Shown: positions 23,077 to 34,557 of the stretch, one piece after another
Numbering within the stretch: the first letter of the stretch is position 1
Layout: the number at the start of each line of letters is the position of its first letter
Assembly: GCA_035048485.1 (NCBI GenBank)
Contig: CM068581.1
Span: 66,228,381 to 66,292,380, forward strand
Source: Pteria penguin
Taxonomy: Eukaryota; Mollusca; Bivalvia; Pterioida; Pteriidae
DNA length: 64,000 bases
Direction: 5' to 3'
Translations under genes and position numbers: made by a program
The notes under the pieces: generated by a model
Database searches by the model: none
Told to the model about the DNA's origin: nothing
Seen by the model: the letters and a program-made list of their open reading frames with translations, nothing else

Positions 23077-23720
23077 ACCTTGTTTTTGCATTTATCCATA
23101 TCATACTCTCTGAATTGAATGAATGATTAAAAGTGGCAATTGTAATTATTTCTGCAAGAGTGCAGGTTTTTTTTCAATGATCGCCTGCTAAAATTGCTGC
23201 AAAAACATGAATATGTACTGACGAGTTTCTATAAGCAAAACTTATTCGAAATAGATAAAAATGCAGTCATCTGTAAAAATAACGCATGTTTCTCTAGCTG
23301 AAACCTTTTGTTCATGTAACTAGAAACAGAAATAATTTTATATTTGGTCTTATTATCCTTAGGTAAGACAATGAGAACATGATATGTCATATAGAACAAT
23401 ACAGTGCAGACTTTACCATGTTTATTTCATGCCGTCTGGGTGAAAAGCTAGGTCCGTCTGTGGCATTATTGATTTTATTATAGTGCATGCGATCCGGGTT
23501 CGAATAACCTTCGCGACATGTCGGAATTGATGGAAACTTAAGTGGACCATTGTATGAATTAGTTCTTAGATTTTGAAATAGAAAATACTGTTAGTTGAAA
23601 TCATGCATTAATGAAATACGTGAAATTGGAGATGCATTTACGGTATTTTTTATTAGTAAATCTTGCATGCATCGAGATTTATTTTACGCCTCTCAAAAAT
23701 TTTCTTAAAACAAACAGGGT
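23077..23720. other. Gene-free stretch
   Basis: AT-rich DNA with no recognisable gene. A lone B-box-like GATCCGGGTTCGAATAACC near 23490 may be a SINE scar. Confidence 0.5.
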
Positions 23721-23723
23721 CAG

Positions 23724-24095
23724 CGGACCTCAGTCGGTAGCCCGCTTGATTCGTGACCGAGAGGTCGCAGGTCCGATTCCCGCTATGAGCACACCAGTGT
23801 CCTGCCTTGCCGGTGACACCGTATAAACCGAGGCCCCGTGTCACTGTATAACCCATGCTGCGTGTCACGGCATAAACCGAGGCCCCGTGTCACGGTATAA
23901 ACCAAGGTCCAATGTCACGGCATAAATCGAGGCCCCGTGTCACGGAGGCCCGTATCACGATATAAACCGAGGCCTCGTGTCATGACATACACCGAGGCCC
24001 CGTGTCACGACATAAACGATAGAAAGATCCCTTACTGCCTCGGGAGGGTCCGCTGCAAAAGTTTTAATTTATGTGCATCGCGTGAAGTAAAACAA
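23724..24095 (+). mobile_element. Family B SINE with internally amplified body segment
   Basis: Head GTCAGCGGACCTCAGTCGGT, B box GGTCCGATTCCCG. The segment TAAACCGAGGCCCCGTGTCA, present once in other copies, is repeated imperfectly about seven or eight times (23822-24020). The body then resumes (AAAGATCCCTTACTGCCTCG) and ends with a shortened tail before a (GAAA)n run (24105-24146). Confidence 0.85.
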
Positions 24096-24146
24096 GAAAG
24101 AAATAAATAAAGAAAGAAGAAAGAAAGAAAGAAAGAAAGAAAGAAG

Positions 24147-24985
24147 TAGAAACAAATACAAGTACATATCCATAAATGACCATTCGTAAATGGTAGTAAA
24201 TTAGCGCTATGTCATGCATTGCTGTAATGTTAGAGTAATATAAATGGGTAAGTGGTAATTGATCTGTGAGGCATAGGTAAGGACCAAACCACTATCTGTC
24301 GATGGGGTTTTATCGGTCATTGGTCAGTATACCTGTAAGTCATGATGTGAATATTTCACCACAAATGGAAAGAAGAAATATTGATTTTTATAATTTGTAC
24401 AAAATCCCATTCTTAACTTATAATTTAAGTGAGAGCATGAGTACATATACGTGCTCATTATCAATAATTATTATTCAAAATTACAAGTCAGGAAATTATA
24501 CATATACTCAGAGACATATATACACATATATGTCTCTGATATACTGCATAAGAGTGTCATTCGCTAAAAACGTTATTCTTTAAGTAACTTTTATTATTAT
24601 TGGCACCACGAGAAAATAAAAAACGTGGATAGCCTGCATACACAGGGGCAAGGGGGGGGGGGGGTCTTCCTATATGAAGGCATAAACAGACGTGCGGCCG
24701 GAATGGGGTATACTGTTAAGGTCACCCAATATATTAATAGGTAACATTTTCCTTTCAAATATATATCAATGGGTATCTTTCAAATCACAAAATATATGAA
24801 CAGATAAAACGTAGGTGGAGATTGCAAGAGAAGATATTTTTGCACTAAAATGGGTATGCTTATCACTATAGTCAGTACATGAATGGGTATGTTTTACAAT
24901 TTGCTTAATATATGAATGGGTAGGGTGCCAGCAACTCCAGCCGCACGTCCGTATCCAAAATCATTGCAAGTTACTCCCCCCCCCT
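24147..24985. other. Gene-free stretch
   Basis: Contains a small hairpin at 24508-24539 (arms TCAGAGACATATAT/ATATATGTCTCTGA), a G run near 24650, and imperfect repeats of a motif like ATATATGAATGGGTA at 24730-24925. No gene seen. Confidence 0.5.
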
Positions 24986-25189
24986 CGGGTAGCATATCAG
25001 TGTTCTGTCTTTCGGATGATACAGTAAAAATTGAGGCTCCGGTTCATGGTAGGCGAGGCACGTAAAAGATCCCTTACTGCTTCCGGAGGGTCCGTTGCAA
25101 AGGCCGTATAAACATCTGATCTATGCATTGCATCAGGCGGATGTCGTCACCATATACGTGAAATAATCGTGGAGTGGCGTAAAACAATT

Positions 25190-25223
<34 letters not shown>

Positions 25224-25226
25224 TCA
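24986..25226 (+). mobile_element. Family B1 SINE lacking its tRNA-like head
   Basis: Begins in the body (TCAGTGTTCTGTCTTTCGGA) and runs to the tail TCGTGGAGTGGCGTAAAACA and an ATCA run. Confidence 0.85.
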
Positions 25227-25569
25227 AAATCAAGTCTTCAGTACCCTTAATTTGACTTCTCTCTAAAATTGTCTCTAGCGAATACATATGAAAAATACAA
25301 CTCGTTAAAGTAAATGTGTGTATACTAAAACATCTGTAAATAAAGAAGCAAATATTTTCTCAGTAAGTTCTGTTATTTGAATGAAAAGTTATAAGTGCTG
25401 AAGATTGCTATTAATAAGTTTAAAATGATAAATTTTTTAACTATTGACGTAAAACTTGATAAGGAATGACTGAGTGAAAAGGTGTGTAGCTCAAAAAATT
25501 ACAGTTTGAAAAATAAATCCCGGGTTCGGAATGTAAAAATTATGGCCACTTCCTGTCGCTTGACAGCTA

Positions 25570-25960
25570 GGGATGAGAGTCTTTCTTCGTAATTTATGAT
25601 TAAAAATAATGGAAGAAATGCCTGTTCAAGATTTATACAACGGAGAGAGTCAGTACGAGGTACTGTCATTAAAATGCAGTAAATGTCATGATCATATTTA
25701 CTGGATAATTGTTTTGGTCAGTCCGTTTTTCCGTATACTGTCACTCACTCAGTCACTGTCAGTGTTGGACAGATTGGGTCATCAACCAAGACATAGGTGC
25801 ATGTAACTCAGTGATCGAGCGTTCAAGAACTGGGATTCCAGTTTTGATCTTGCATTAGATATTCTCCCTGCCCATTAAAATACTGACTGGTGTTCGTGGA
25901 GCCTATTACAACAAACATGTACCCCTCCCTCCTTCCACTGGCACAACGCAACATGTGTAT
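25570..25960 (+). repeat. Duplicated block, functional copy (promoter-proximal region plus ATXN7L3 exon 1)
   Basis: This block recurs at 27554-27930. Shared stretches include GAGAGTCTTTCTTCGT, ATTTATGATTAAA, CAGTACGAGG, ATTAAAATGCAGTAA, GCATGTAACTCAGTGATCGA and CTTGCATTAGATATTCTCC. This copy keeps the ATG, the open frame and the GT donor. CACTTCCTGTCG, an ETS-like site, lies just upstream at about 25543. Confidence 0.85.
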
Positions 25961-28900
25961 GCACATGTAGTTCTATGTACATTTCTTCAAGATAATTTTG
26001 TTTTAAAAGTCATGCAATCTACTAAATGCAGTGCATAAATATTTCAAAATATGAAGCAGAACTACCTGAAGCAGTATGAGATCATTTTGGATTCTACATC
26101 TGCCGTGACATGATATCTGTACCACTGTTTCACTTGAATTACTTGTGGGACCTCTAGGCCCAGAGTAAAGCAAGATAGTAACTGACCTGTGCATGCTCAA
26201 CGAAATATTGCATATATATTTGAAGTTACATTATATAACTGGTAGAGCTGGCATAGTTCAACTAAGAGTATCCAGATTGCAGCAGTGTTTTTTTCTTTTT
26301 TTTTTTTTTTTTAGTACCTTTGCATTTGGAAAGTTTTTGTCCATATTGCATAATGCTAAAAGATAAAAGTTTGGGAAAAACTTATACAAATTTTGGGAAA
26401 TATAATTAAATTTCCATTGGGAAGGGTCCTTATATTATATATATAGTCCTGCTCTGTTCCTCTTATTTACATGTACTTGCCATTTGGAACAGATTTGTGC
26501 TTGTCAGCAACGTCATGTTTACCACAACCTGTTAGTGTTATTTTGTTTTGTCTTCTCAGATTGCTTTGAAGGAGGTGATGCTAGAACTGATTGATGATGT
26601 CAGTCTGGGACTTTGTTTTGAGGTACATAGAGCCTGTAAACATGGTACCTTATTCCTTGGAGACACTGATCCAAAGTAAGTCAAGATTGATATTGGCAGT
26701 TTTATAGAAATTCATGCCTCTCATAAAGTAACAGTCATATATGATGGTATCAACATACCATATAGTTGTATATGTTTTTGTGCTGTAGTGGATGAGTGGA
26801 CTAAATCAGTTTGCAATAAAAGATAGGCAACAACTACAAATCTTTAAGGAAAATTGTGTTTAAAAAAGATTTTCATAATTTTAAAGTGGCATTTAATTCA
26901 ATAAAAATGATTCTTTAACTTAAGTGTATGTGTTTTAATTTACTCTGCAAGGTTTGATAAACTAAAGTTTTCATAACTACCAGTAGATCTAATTTCAATA
27001 AATTGGTTTAGAAAAAAGCAATCAAGAGATAATGAATTGAAAATTTTCATATGCAAAGAAGGAGAGGTTTAGTTTTGAATTACACAATGCCTTTCATGTA
27101 TATGATTTTATTTACATTTACAGGTCTCAAAGAGAGCATGGTAGGCAAACTTGTTTAATTCTATTTGTAAATTATGTGACATAATACGTTTCAAAATTAC
27201 TTTAATGCAATACAGTATTTGTGAAAAAAATTCTAGCATTACAGTACAGTCCAGGTGTTTTGTAATTTTTCCACTTGCAACAGAGGGCCACATCCAGATG
27301 TAAATTAAAAAATCAAACACTACACTGTGTATTTTATGAAGGTGTGAATGAGCACAGGTAAATTTCCTCTTGGATTCCCTCTGTGATTTTGGGTGTTTTT
27401 CCCACTGTGTTTTGTGCAATTTCTCCAAAACACCTGGATTGTACTGTATATGCACCTTATCTATATCTGCATGAATTTGTCATGAATTATATGATGTATT
27501 GAAAATGATGTAAACTGAGAGTTGGTTTTTTATTTACTTTTCCTTGTTAGGAAGAGAATAGCGACGAGAGTCTTTCTTCGTCATTTATGATTAAAGCAAT
27601 GGTAGAAATGTCTGTTTACGTTTGATATAATGGAGAGAATCAGTACGAGGCACTGCCATTAAAATGCAGTAATTGTCAAGATCATATTTGCTGGATAATG
27701 GTTTTGGTCAGTCAGTATCATACTGTACTGTCAGTGTCAGTCAGACTGGGTCATCAGCGTAGACCTAGATGCATGTAACTCAGTGATCGAGCTTTGAAGA
27801 ACTGGGACTCTAGACCTAATCTTGCATTAGATATTCTCCTTTCCTGCTACAGAACTGATGAGAGTTTGTGTAACCTAATACTATAGATATGTACCCCCTC
27901 CATTCTTGCACTAGTTCAACACATAATGTGATTATCCTTGTTTTTATGGTAGAATTCAGTTGACCCTTTCACCTCTGCCAAATGTATAGAGCAGTTCTTA
28001 TGTCTACACAAGTGAAAAGTTAGCTACAATGTAGAATACTTCCTCAGTATTCTGCTTCTCTGCCATTTAACACTGGTGCCAGTATATCATTGAAATAAAA
28101 CATGTGATATGTTATCAAAATGTGCCAATACATGTATCTATTACTTTTACTTACTCGAAATCATGAATGGTTATAGCAGAAAGTGGGAAAAAATTTTCAC
28201 ATTGTCATTGGCCTACTTCATATACTGGTATGCCCTGGATTGAAGACAGTATTGCCTAATAAAATCTTTTAACATTTACGAACGATAAACAAAACAGACA
28301 CACCTTATTATAAAACAGAGACATAGACTACTTTGAAAGTAGTCTATGTCTCTGTTATAAAAAGTTAAAACAAAGTGTGAAATTTAATTATTTACCTTTT
28401 TTTTTTTGATTTTGCAGAAATAATAGACAGACCAGGGGTAGATGTATTTGGACAGTTACCCACCAAGAAGCAGTTTGAATGTGTCTGTCCAAATTGTGAG
28501 AGAAACTTGGCTGCTTCTAGATTTGCCCCTCACTTGGAGAAATGTATGGGAATGGGAAGAAACAGTTCTCGTATCGCTAGCCGAAGACAAGCTGCAATAG
28601 CAAAGGGAGCAGAAAATAGGCAAGTTAAATCAATACAAATACAAATTGGGAATAATTTAAAGAATCATTTATTACATGTTTCATACAGAGATGATGTTGA
28701 TATTTGTATCTGACGCTATCAGCTGGGTTCATTTGTTGTTGAGGGTTTCGTCCCTTATCCCATTTCCCTTTCAAGACGGTGAGATGACAGCACACGAGGC
28801 GTCTGGAGTTTACTGAATCTGATATTATTTCAGTATTGATAAATCTTTAGAAGTGTATCACGTTGGAATCAAAACATCAATAATTTATCTTCCTTAAACC

Positions 28901-31900
28901 ACATACTTTAGATGATTTTTTACAATTTAGTATTTTTTGTAAGGAATTAATTTGTAATTACATGCGCTTAGTATAATGTATTTGTCGTTGGCTTGTTGTA
29001 GAGTTGCGAGCCCTTTTATTGCTGATGACAGTCCAGATGATGATAATGATTTAGACTGGAGTTACCATGTTGACAAGAAAGGTAAATTTATGCAGAGAAT
29101 AATCAATGCCTGTGGATTATGGTGTTTTTATTTGTGTGAGGAAAAATTTCAAAAGAGAGTATTGTGTGCCCCTATAATAAGAAAATAAATGATCTACTGG
29201 TAGTACATGTATTTATTGCAAAAGTCAGATTTCTGTAGAAGGAACTGAGTAACATCATTTTAATCTAGTTCCACACTGCAGCATATGTCTTCCCACTTTT
29301 GGTCAGTGATTTTAGCTCACCTTAATCAAAAGCATAAAATGAGCTGTTTAGAAGATGGGCTGAAAAACTTTCCACTGGTGATGATTTGATCATTACATAT
29401 TTACTTTTTTCCTATCTTCTCTATTACTTTGCCATTCAGTCACCACATTTTAGTGTTATCTTTCCATGTGCTTTGCTCTTTAATAATATTCAACAGAAAA
29501 TGTGTTTATTAACTTCCTTTATTCTCTCACCTCTGTTAAGTCTGGGTGTGATGCAGGGACATGTTATAATAGTGTTCCTGGATTCCTTTATCACTGCACC
29601 CATGCTGCCTCTATATTGCTGAAACAATTATGGTAGTTCAGCATCATGACTCCCTTGCTGTGTTTAGAAATCTTAATTTCATCATACAATGCACAAGTAA
29701 TATAATTTTTTTGTATCATTGCAGTTAAAAAGTTGAAGAAGGACAAGTTAAGTAATTCACCAAGAAGGAATAAATTTCATAAGTTTAGAAATGGTATGTA
29801 TACAGTATGTATTTTTGAGGTCCCTTCCACTAGTGATGATTTAGTCATTACATATTTGCTTTATTTCCATCTTCTCTATTATTGCCATTCAGTTAACATC
29901 TTGGGAGCTTTTCTGAGTGGCTGGTGAGTTTTATTCACAAAAAGTGTTTGGTTATGTGATGTGTATGAAAAATGGTCTCTATGAAACAGATTGGTCTATA
30001 CACTGAAGTCATTACACTGAAGTTCCAACATGTCAATCAACATTTAAACTCAGCTCTCCAAAAAGTCTTTCTATGGTAATTTACTATCATCTGTCTGTCT
30101 TTCTGAAAAAATGTAAACAGAGGTCCAGTGTCACAGTAAACAAAGGCATAAAAAAGATACTTACTTTAGAAGTCCATTGCATTGGTGAAAATTCTCTGGC
30201 CATGTACCAAGTTGGTTCTGCTTCTACATAAAGTGAAGGGAAGTAATCTTGGTGTGGGGTTAAACAGGAACATACTCTAATTGACCCATTGTTTGGACGG
30301 ATTATTTTTGTCGAATTTTGCGACGTCACAAAACATTTCAAAGGTTTGTCTGATGATGACTGAGGTATCAAGAATTGTGATGTCATCAGATTTAACAATT
30401 TTTCAAGCATAAAGGGAAAGGTCAATCGCTTGTGACAAGAATAATCACTAAGAGTGCAGTGCAGGTAATATGGAGAGAATGCACAAAATACAGTAGTAAA
30501 ACTACACGAAACACATTGAGAATTCAGATGTAAATTTAACCTTTGCTAGTGCATAAAAGCACAGTGTTTTGCTTTATTTCTAAATTTATACCTGGATTAG
30601 GCCCATGGTCTTTTGTGTAAAATTTACAAGACACTTGGACTGTACTGTATTGATAGCTTTAGCACTGAAGCAACTCAGGAGAGTTTAGGTTTCATAGGGA
30701 GTCATGGCTCTTCAGTTTACTCAGTGGTAAGTGTTGCAAGCATATAACGCAACATGTTTAATTCTTGTGAAAGGAATACCTTTATTTGGAAAAGTCATTA
30801 TCAAAGAAGATTTTGATGATTTTCATTTGAATGTTTCAGGTGATACTAACTCAGATCGATCTGCCACTCCAGAACCTCCAAGTTATGAAATGATGTCACA
30901 AGGTAACTATGACAACCAAATTAAACAATGATGTACATGTCATTGTAAGCTTGAAGTTTTAATGATATAATGTAAACTATACATTGTATAATACTGATAT
31001 TTATTACCAGGTAAAAGAATATTGAATATCCAGTCAGATGTAAATTCAGACTTTTTGAAACAAGATTAGAAATCATAGCCCAGATATTCTGTAGATAATA
31101 CAGGTATTTTTGTTTTGTAGAGGAAAGGAAGCATCTGCTTCTAACTGTGAGTAACACTTTAACATTAAAGTTTGTGCAATTCAAATACATATTAAAGCTT
31201 TAGAATAGCAGAAAAATAAATAAATGAATATAATAGGAATACAGTTTTATGATCTGTTTAGTAATTATGTTATATTTAACTGTGTATTTATGGTGTTGAA
31301 TGTGTTCAATTATGGGTCATCTTCTTTCTTTTCCGTTAAGGAGTGAACTCATAGTTTGAGCGGTTTAAGTCATTTAACATGTAAATCAAATATTTATTAC
31401 AGACATGTGGTGTTATATCCGAGCATACCAAGAAAATGTGCACCAGGTAGGAAAGATTTAAGACAGTGTAGTTCACAAGATGTTCAGGTTTCATGTAAAA
31501 GGTTGTGGTAAAAAAAACTCCTTTAAGGAGTTTGGGATAGCAAACAATTTACTGTGAGTTTTTATCTACAAATTAGTCAGACAGTGCATATTGCATCATT
31601 GCTGGGTTGTAGTACAAGTGTAAGGTTAGAGTTATGAAGGTGCAGAGTGTCCATGACAATAGGAAATTACTGAATGTGTATGAAATTTCAAGCTAAGTAG
31701 ATTAAGTGTATTTAAGGGCTTGCAATATGGTGGGGGTCATCTAAATTGCATCACAATGTATGAGACGTTGGTTACCTTCGATTTCTGTGTCTTGAAAAAT
31801 AATTATGACTTGAAACTCAAATGAAAAGCAGATTCATAAATTTTCTTCAAAGTTACCATGGGGACTTTGATACATTTATCATTGTAGCAAACATCCAATC

Positions 31901-34557
31901 AGTTTCTGAGTATGGTGAAACAGGACATCAAATTTTCGTATTGATCCATATTAAAAGGCATTGATTTAAACAATTTAATCTGAAATTCCTGGATTTTTCT
32001 TACACCTTTTTGCAATAAACAAATATGAAAAGTTCTTGACTGGAGTATCTCTTTATGCAAAGAAGTATAGTTGAAGATTATTCACTCAAACGTGGATCAC
32101 TTGATATATATGTTAAATCAGACTAATTTCAGTGGTTCAAATTCAAGTGTACTGAAGTTTCAGTTGATGTTGAAGGCAAATTCCTGATAACGTGAACTAA
32201 TTGAGGGATCGCCAGATCCAACTTTAACCACGCCCATTACATAGTTCCATTGTGACGTCATAATCAAATTCATGTTTGAAGGGCCATTTATTTATGACGT
32301 CATAATGAACATTTGTGGCGAAATGTGTGATGTTGGGCATTTGACGATCACTCAATTATATTGGTCCCCAGAGATTTGACAAAGCCAGTGTGGCTCAGTG
32401 TATGAGGTGCTTGGTTTGTGACTGAAAGGTCTTGAGTTTGATTCCCGCCATTGGCACACCAGTGTTTTGTCTTTCGGTGAGACAATAAAAGCAAGGTCCC
32501 GTGTAAAAGACCCCTCACTGCTTTGGGTAGATCCATTGCAAACGTATAAATTTCTTTGCAATGCATCACGCAGATCCCGTCACTATATACATGAGGTAAA
32601 ACAATAATCAATCAATTAATCAATCAATCAATCAATCAATCAGAGGTTTGACATATGGCTCTATTTACCTCACAGAAGTCACAAATAAATTTCCTTGTGG
32701 TATCTGAGATGTGTAATCATTTTTTTTTCAGATCTCATAAATGTCCTCAGCACACAGAAGATCAGCGACAGAAAGTTAGAAGTTTCCTATTAGGTCATGG
32801 GTAAGAATTCTTCTGCCTATATACAGCTACTGTAAAATCATTACATGTCATGGGGGGTTCAGTTTTCAAGGATTTTGTGTGTCCTCAGGAGAATGAATTG
32901 ACTGTAATGGTACATGAAATATTTTTTTTCCAAGAAAATGTCATAAGTAGTACAGATATTAAACATATGATCTTTCAACATTTTTTGTTTAATTATGGAA
33001 AAAAAAAAATAAACTGTCATATCGTTTGTCAATTTCAGCCACAATGTATCGCATAGATAAAAGCTGAATGCAACTGTTCAGTGACAAGAAGTGATTTTTT
33101 TGCCCTTGGATAAATAGATCGGCCATTTTGTGTTCGTCCTGTCTGCCTGTCTGTTTGTTTGTTTGTCTGTCTGTTGTCAACTTTCACCTTCGCTATAATT
33201 TTTGAACCATGAGAGATAGAGACTTCATATTTGGCATGCATTCTCCACTAATAAAGCCCTTTCAAGTCACACCAAGGTCAGTGACCTCTTGATCTTGACC
33301 ATGACCTGTATGCTAAATTCATGTTGCCACCGGGGCATAGTGTTTCATAAACACATCTCGCATTAATACACATATACAATAAATTACTTCCTGATAAACC
33401 AGTGGAGCCAAAAAAAAAAAAAAAAAAAAATTGCCCCCACAAAACTAAATGTTTCAACAGAATAAGTTGAAATTATCAGTTTGTATCATTGATTTTGTGT
33501 GATAAATGACTCTACATAAAGCTTGCATAAAAGTTTCAAAAGTATCTTTCATTTTTCAATTTGCATAATTGTGTTCTATTTGGATAAATAATCTCACTAT
33601 AATATAAAAGTACGATGATCTTTTTATACTTTTTCTCTCTTTCAGAGGAGTGGATGATGATGTGAATATTGATATTGATACTTTTGATGACCTTGATGGA
33701 CAGCTACTTCGTGAGAATTTACATTGGGAGGCGGGGTCAAATGCCTCATCCCCTGCAGATTCTACTTCTACCAATAATAGTAAGAAGAAACTTTTGTTGG
33801 ATTTAAGTGCTGATTTTAAATTTGGAGTTAGTCACAAGACATGGCCCTTTTTTAGTAGAGGGCCACAATTCCTGAAATTGCATAAACTTTCAAATTTGAT
33901 AAACAGATAAGCCAGCAAGATTCAGTTCATAGAACAAATGTTATAAATACATAAACATTAAGCAAATAACTGGCAATATGACTTTACATGCAATCTTTCA
34001 CTAGAAAGCTGTACATAGTCTTTTTTACAGCTTGTGTTAATTTGCCAGTTTGTTTATACATGTATGTAGTCTGATTCATCCATATGTTTGATTCTGCCGA
34101 GGAGATGCAGTCACACACACGTGTGAATGATTCAGAGTGTATACTGGTATAAACAAAGCAGCAAATGTGACACAAGCTGTAGAAAAGAATAATAATAAGT
34201 ATGTAAAAACAACTTTTACTTAAGATGGGTCTGTTGTGAAGGTCAAAATTTATTAAGCAGTTTGAGAAACAACACCCTAATACAGGTGCTTCCGCTGTAA
34301 GGTAAAGTATTCCAAATTTAACAATAATTCAACCCTTTAGTGTCATCAAAATATACTTCAAAATGAATTTTTCCCTTGCAGGCTCTAGTATACCAGTCTA
34401 TAAGAAACCAGGTTTAAAGTCCAGTAAAAGTAAAAAGAAGAAGTCCAAGACAAGCCATGTGGGAGGCAGCGGAGGTACACTCACTGGAGGTGGAGGCTCT
34501 AATATATCGAGTCTCAGTAACTCACTCACTGACTCGAGTCTGTATGATTTTGAATGA
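25609..34557 (+). CDS. ATXN7L3: Ataxin-7-like protein 3 (ATXN7L3/SGF11) orthologue, 12 exons, complete
   Basis: Exons: 25609-25659, 26560-26675, 27124-27140, 28418-28619, 29002-29081, 29725-29793, 30840-30902, 31121-31146, 31403-31446, 32732-32800, 33646-33779, 34382-34557. All phases match and give 348 residues, close to vertebrate ATXN7L3. The N-terminus binds the SAGA deubiquitinase module ([22 protein letters not shown]). An SGF11 zinc finger follows (C85, C88, H100, C104; [19 protein letters not shown]), then an acidic segment, NSPRR, and an SCA7-type finger (C210, C221, C227, H230; [12 protein letters not shown]). The C-terminal tail is Lys/Ser/Gly-rich and ends SLYDFE. In other animals the protein, with ENY2, activates USP22 to remove ubiquitin from histone H2B. 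Exon 3 has 17 nt, and intron 4 is GC-AG. AATAAA at 34623. Start chosen because MEEM… matches the family N-terminus. Orthology is secure. Confidence 0.95.
27124..27140 (+). other. ATXN7L3 17-nt microexon (exon 3)
   Basis: The sequence is GTCTCAAAGAGAGCATG, with acceptor TTTATTTACATTTACAG before it and donor GTAGGC after it. It converts the phase-2 end of exon 2 to the phase-1 start of exon 4 and supplies SQREH. The junction then reads DTDPKSQREHEIIDRPG, parallel to vertebrate DTDPDSMKDFEIVDQPG. Without it the flanking exons do not join in frame at their natural sites. Confidence 0.9.
27242..27446. mobile_element. MITE with 21-bp terminal inverted repeats and TA target duplication
   Basis: The left end CAGTACAGTCCAGGTGTTTTG is matched by the reverse complement of the right end with one mismatch. 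TA flanks both ends (27240-27241, 27447-27448), as expected for Tc1/mariner-type MITEs. It lies in ATXN7L3 intron 3. A decayed relative ends at about 30646 in intron 7's upstream neighbour, intron 6 (CACTTGGACTGTACTGTA). Confidence 0.8.
27554..27930 (+). pseudogene. Decayed second copy of ATXN7L3 exon 1 block
   Basis: This is a diverged copy of 25570-25960, about 1.98 kb downstream, inside intron 3. The ATG at the start position is kept, but the ninth codon is TGA where the functional copy has TTA. The donor reads GAG|GCACTG instead of GAG|GTACTG. It therefore cannot act as an equivalent first coding exon. Confidence 0.85.
28314..28356. repeat. Perfect 43-nt palindrome (21-bp arms, 1-base centre)
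   Basis: AACAGAGACATAGACTACTT(T) is followed after a single G by its exact reverse complement. It lies in ATXN7L3 intron 3, about 60 bases before exon 4, so it could fold in the pre-mRNA close to the branch site. Confidence 0.95.
28620..29001 (+). other. ATXN7L3 intron 4, GC-AG type
   Basis: The exon 4 end reads AATAG|GCAAGT and the next exon starts after TTGTTGTAG. Only this pair keeps the frame (…AENR|VASPF…). GT sites nearby break it. AG|GCAAGT is the usual strong consensus of GC donors. Confidence 0.85.
29369..29440. repeat. Short direct duplication, copy 1 (copy 2 at 29825-29893)
   Basis: Both copies share TTCCACT(G/A)GTGATGATTT, CATTACATATTT and TCTTCTCTATTA…GCCATTCAGT. Copy 1 lies in intron 5, and copy 2 lies in intron 6 just after exon 6. 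Confidence 0.8.
30090..30270 (+). mobile_element. Old family B SINE fragment in ATXN7L3 intron 6
   Basis: Weak remains of the body: TCTGTCTTTCTGAAAAAATG, AGAGGTCCAGTGTCACAGTA, AAAAAGATACTTAC, ending TCTTGGTGTGGGGTTAAACA. Confidence 0.5.
32382..32641 (+). mobile_element. SINE, family B1, with 12-bp target duplication
   Basis: Head AGCCAGTGTGGCTCAGTGTA, degenerate B box, body TTTTGTCTTTCGGTGAGACA and an ATCA tail. AGAGATTTGACA (32370-32381) and AGAGGTTTGACA (32642-32653) flank it. It lies in ATXN7L3 intron 9. Confidence 0.9.
33120..33345. repeat. Dispersed repeat in ATXN7L3 intron 10, related to the interior of the MULE at 19946-20913
   Basis: Shares GAGATAG(A)GACT…ATATT(T/C)GGCATG, TAATAAAGCCCTTTCAA, AAGGTC…GTGACCT and the CTGTCTGCCTG stretch with about 20085-20260. 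Confidence 0.7.

Noticed and set aside
28418..28430. Direct joining of ATXN7L3 exon 2 to an inner acceptor (ACAG|ACC) at about 28430
   Set aside because: It would keep frame but delete the conserved EIIDR segment; the 17-nt microexon gives a full match to the family.
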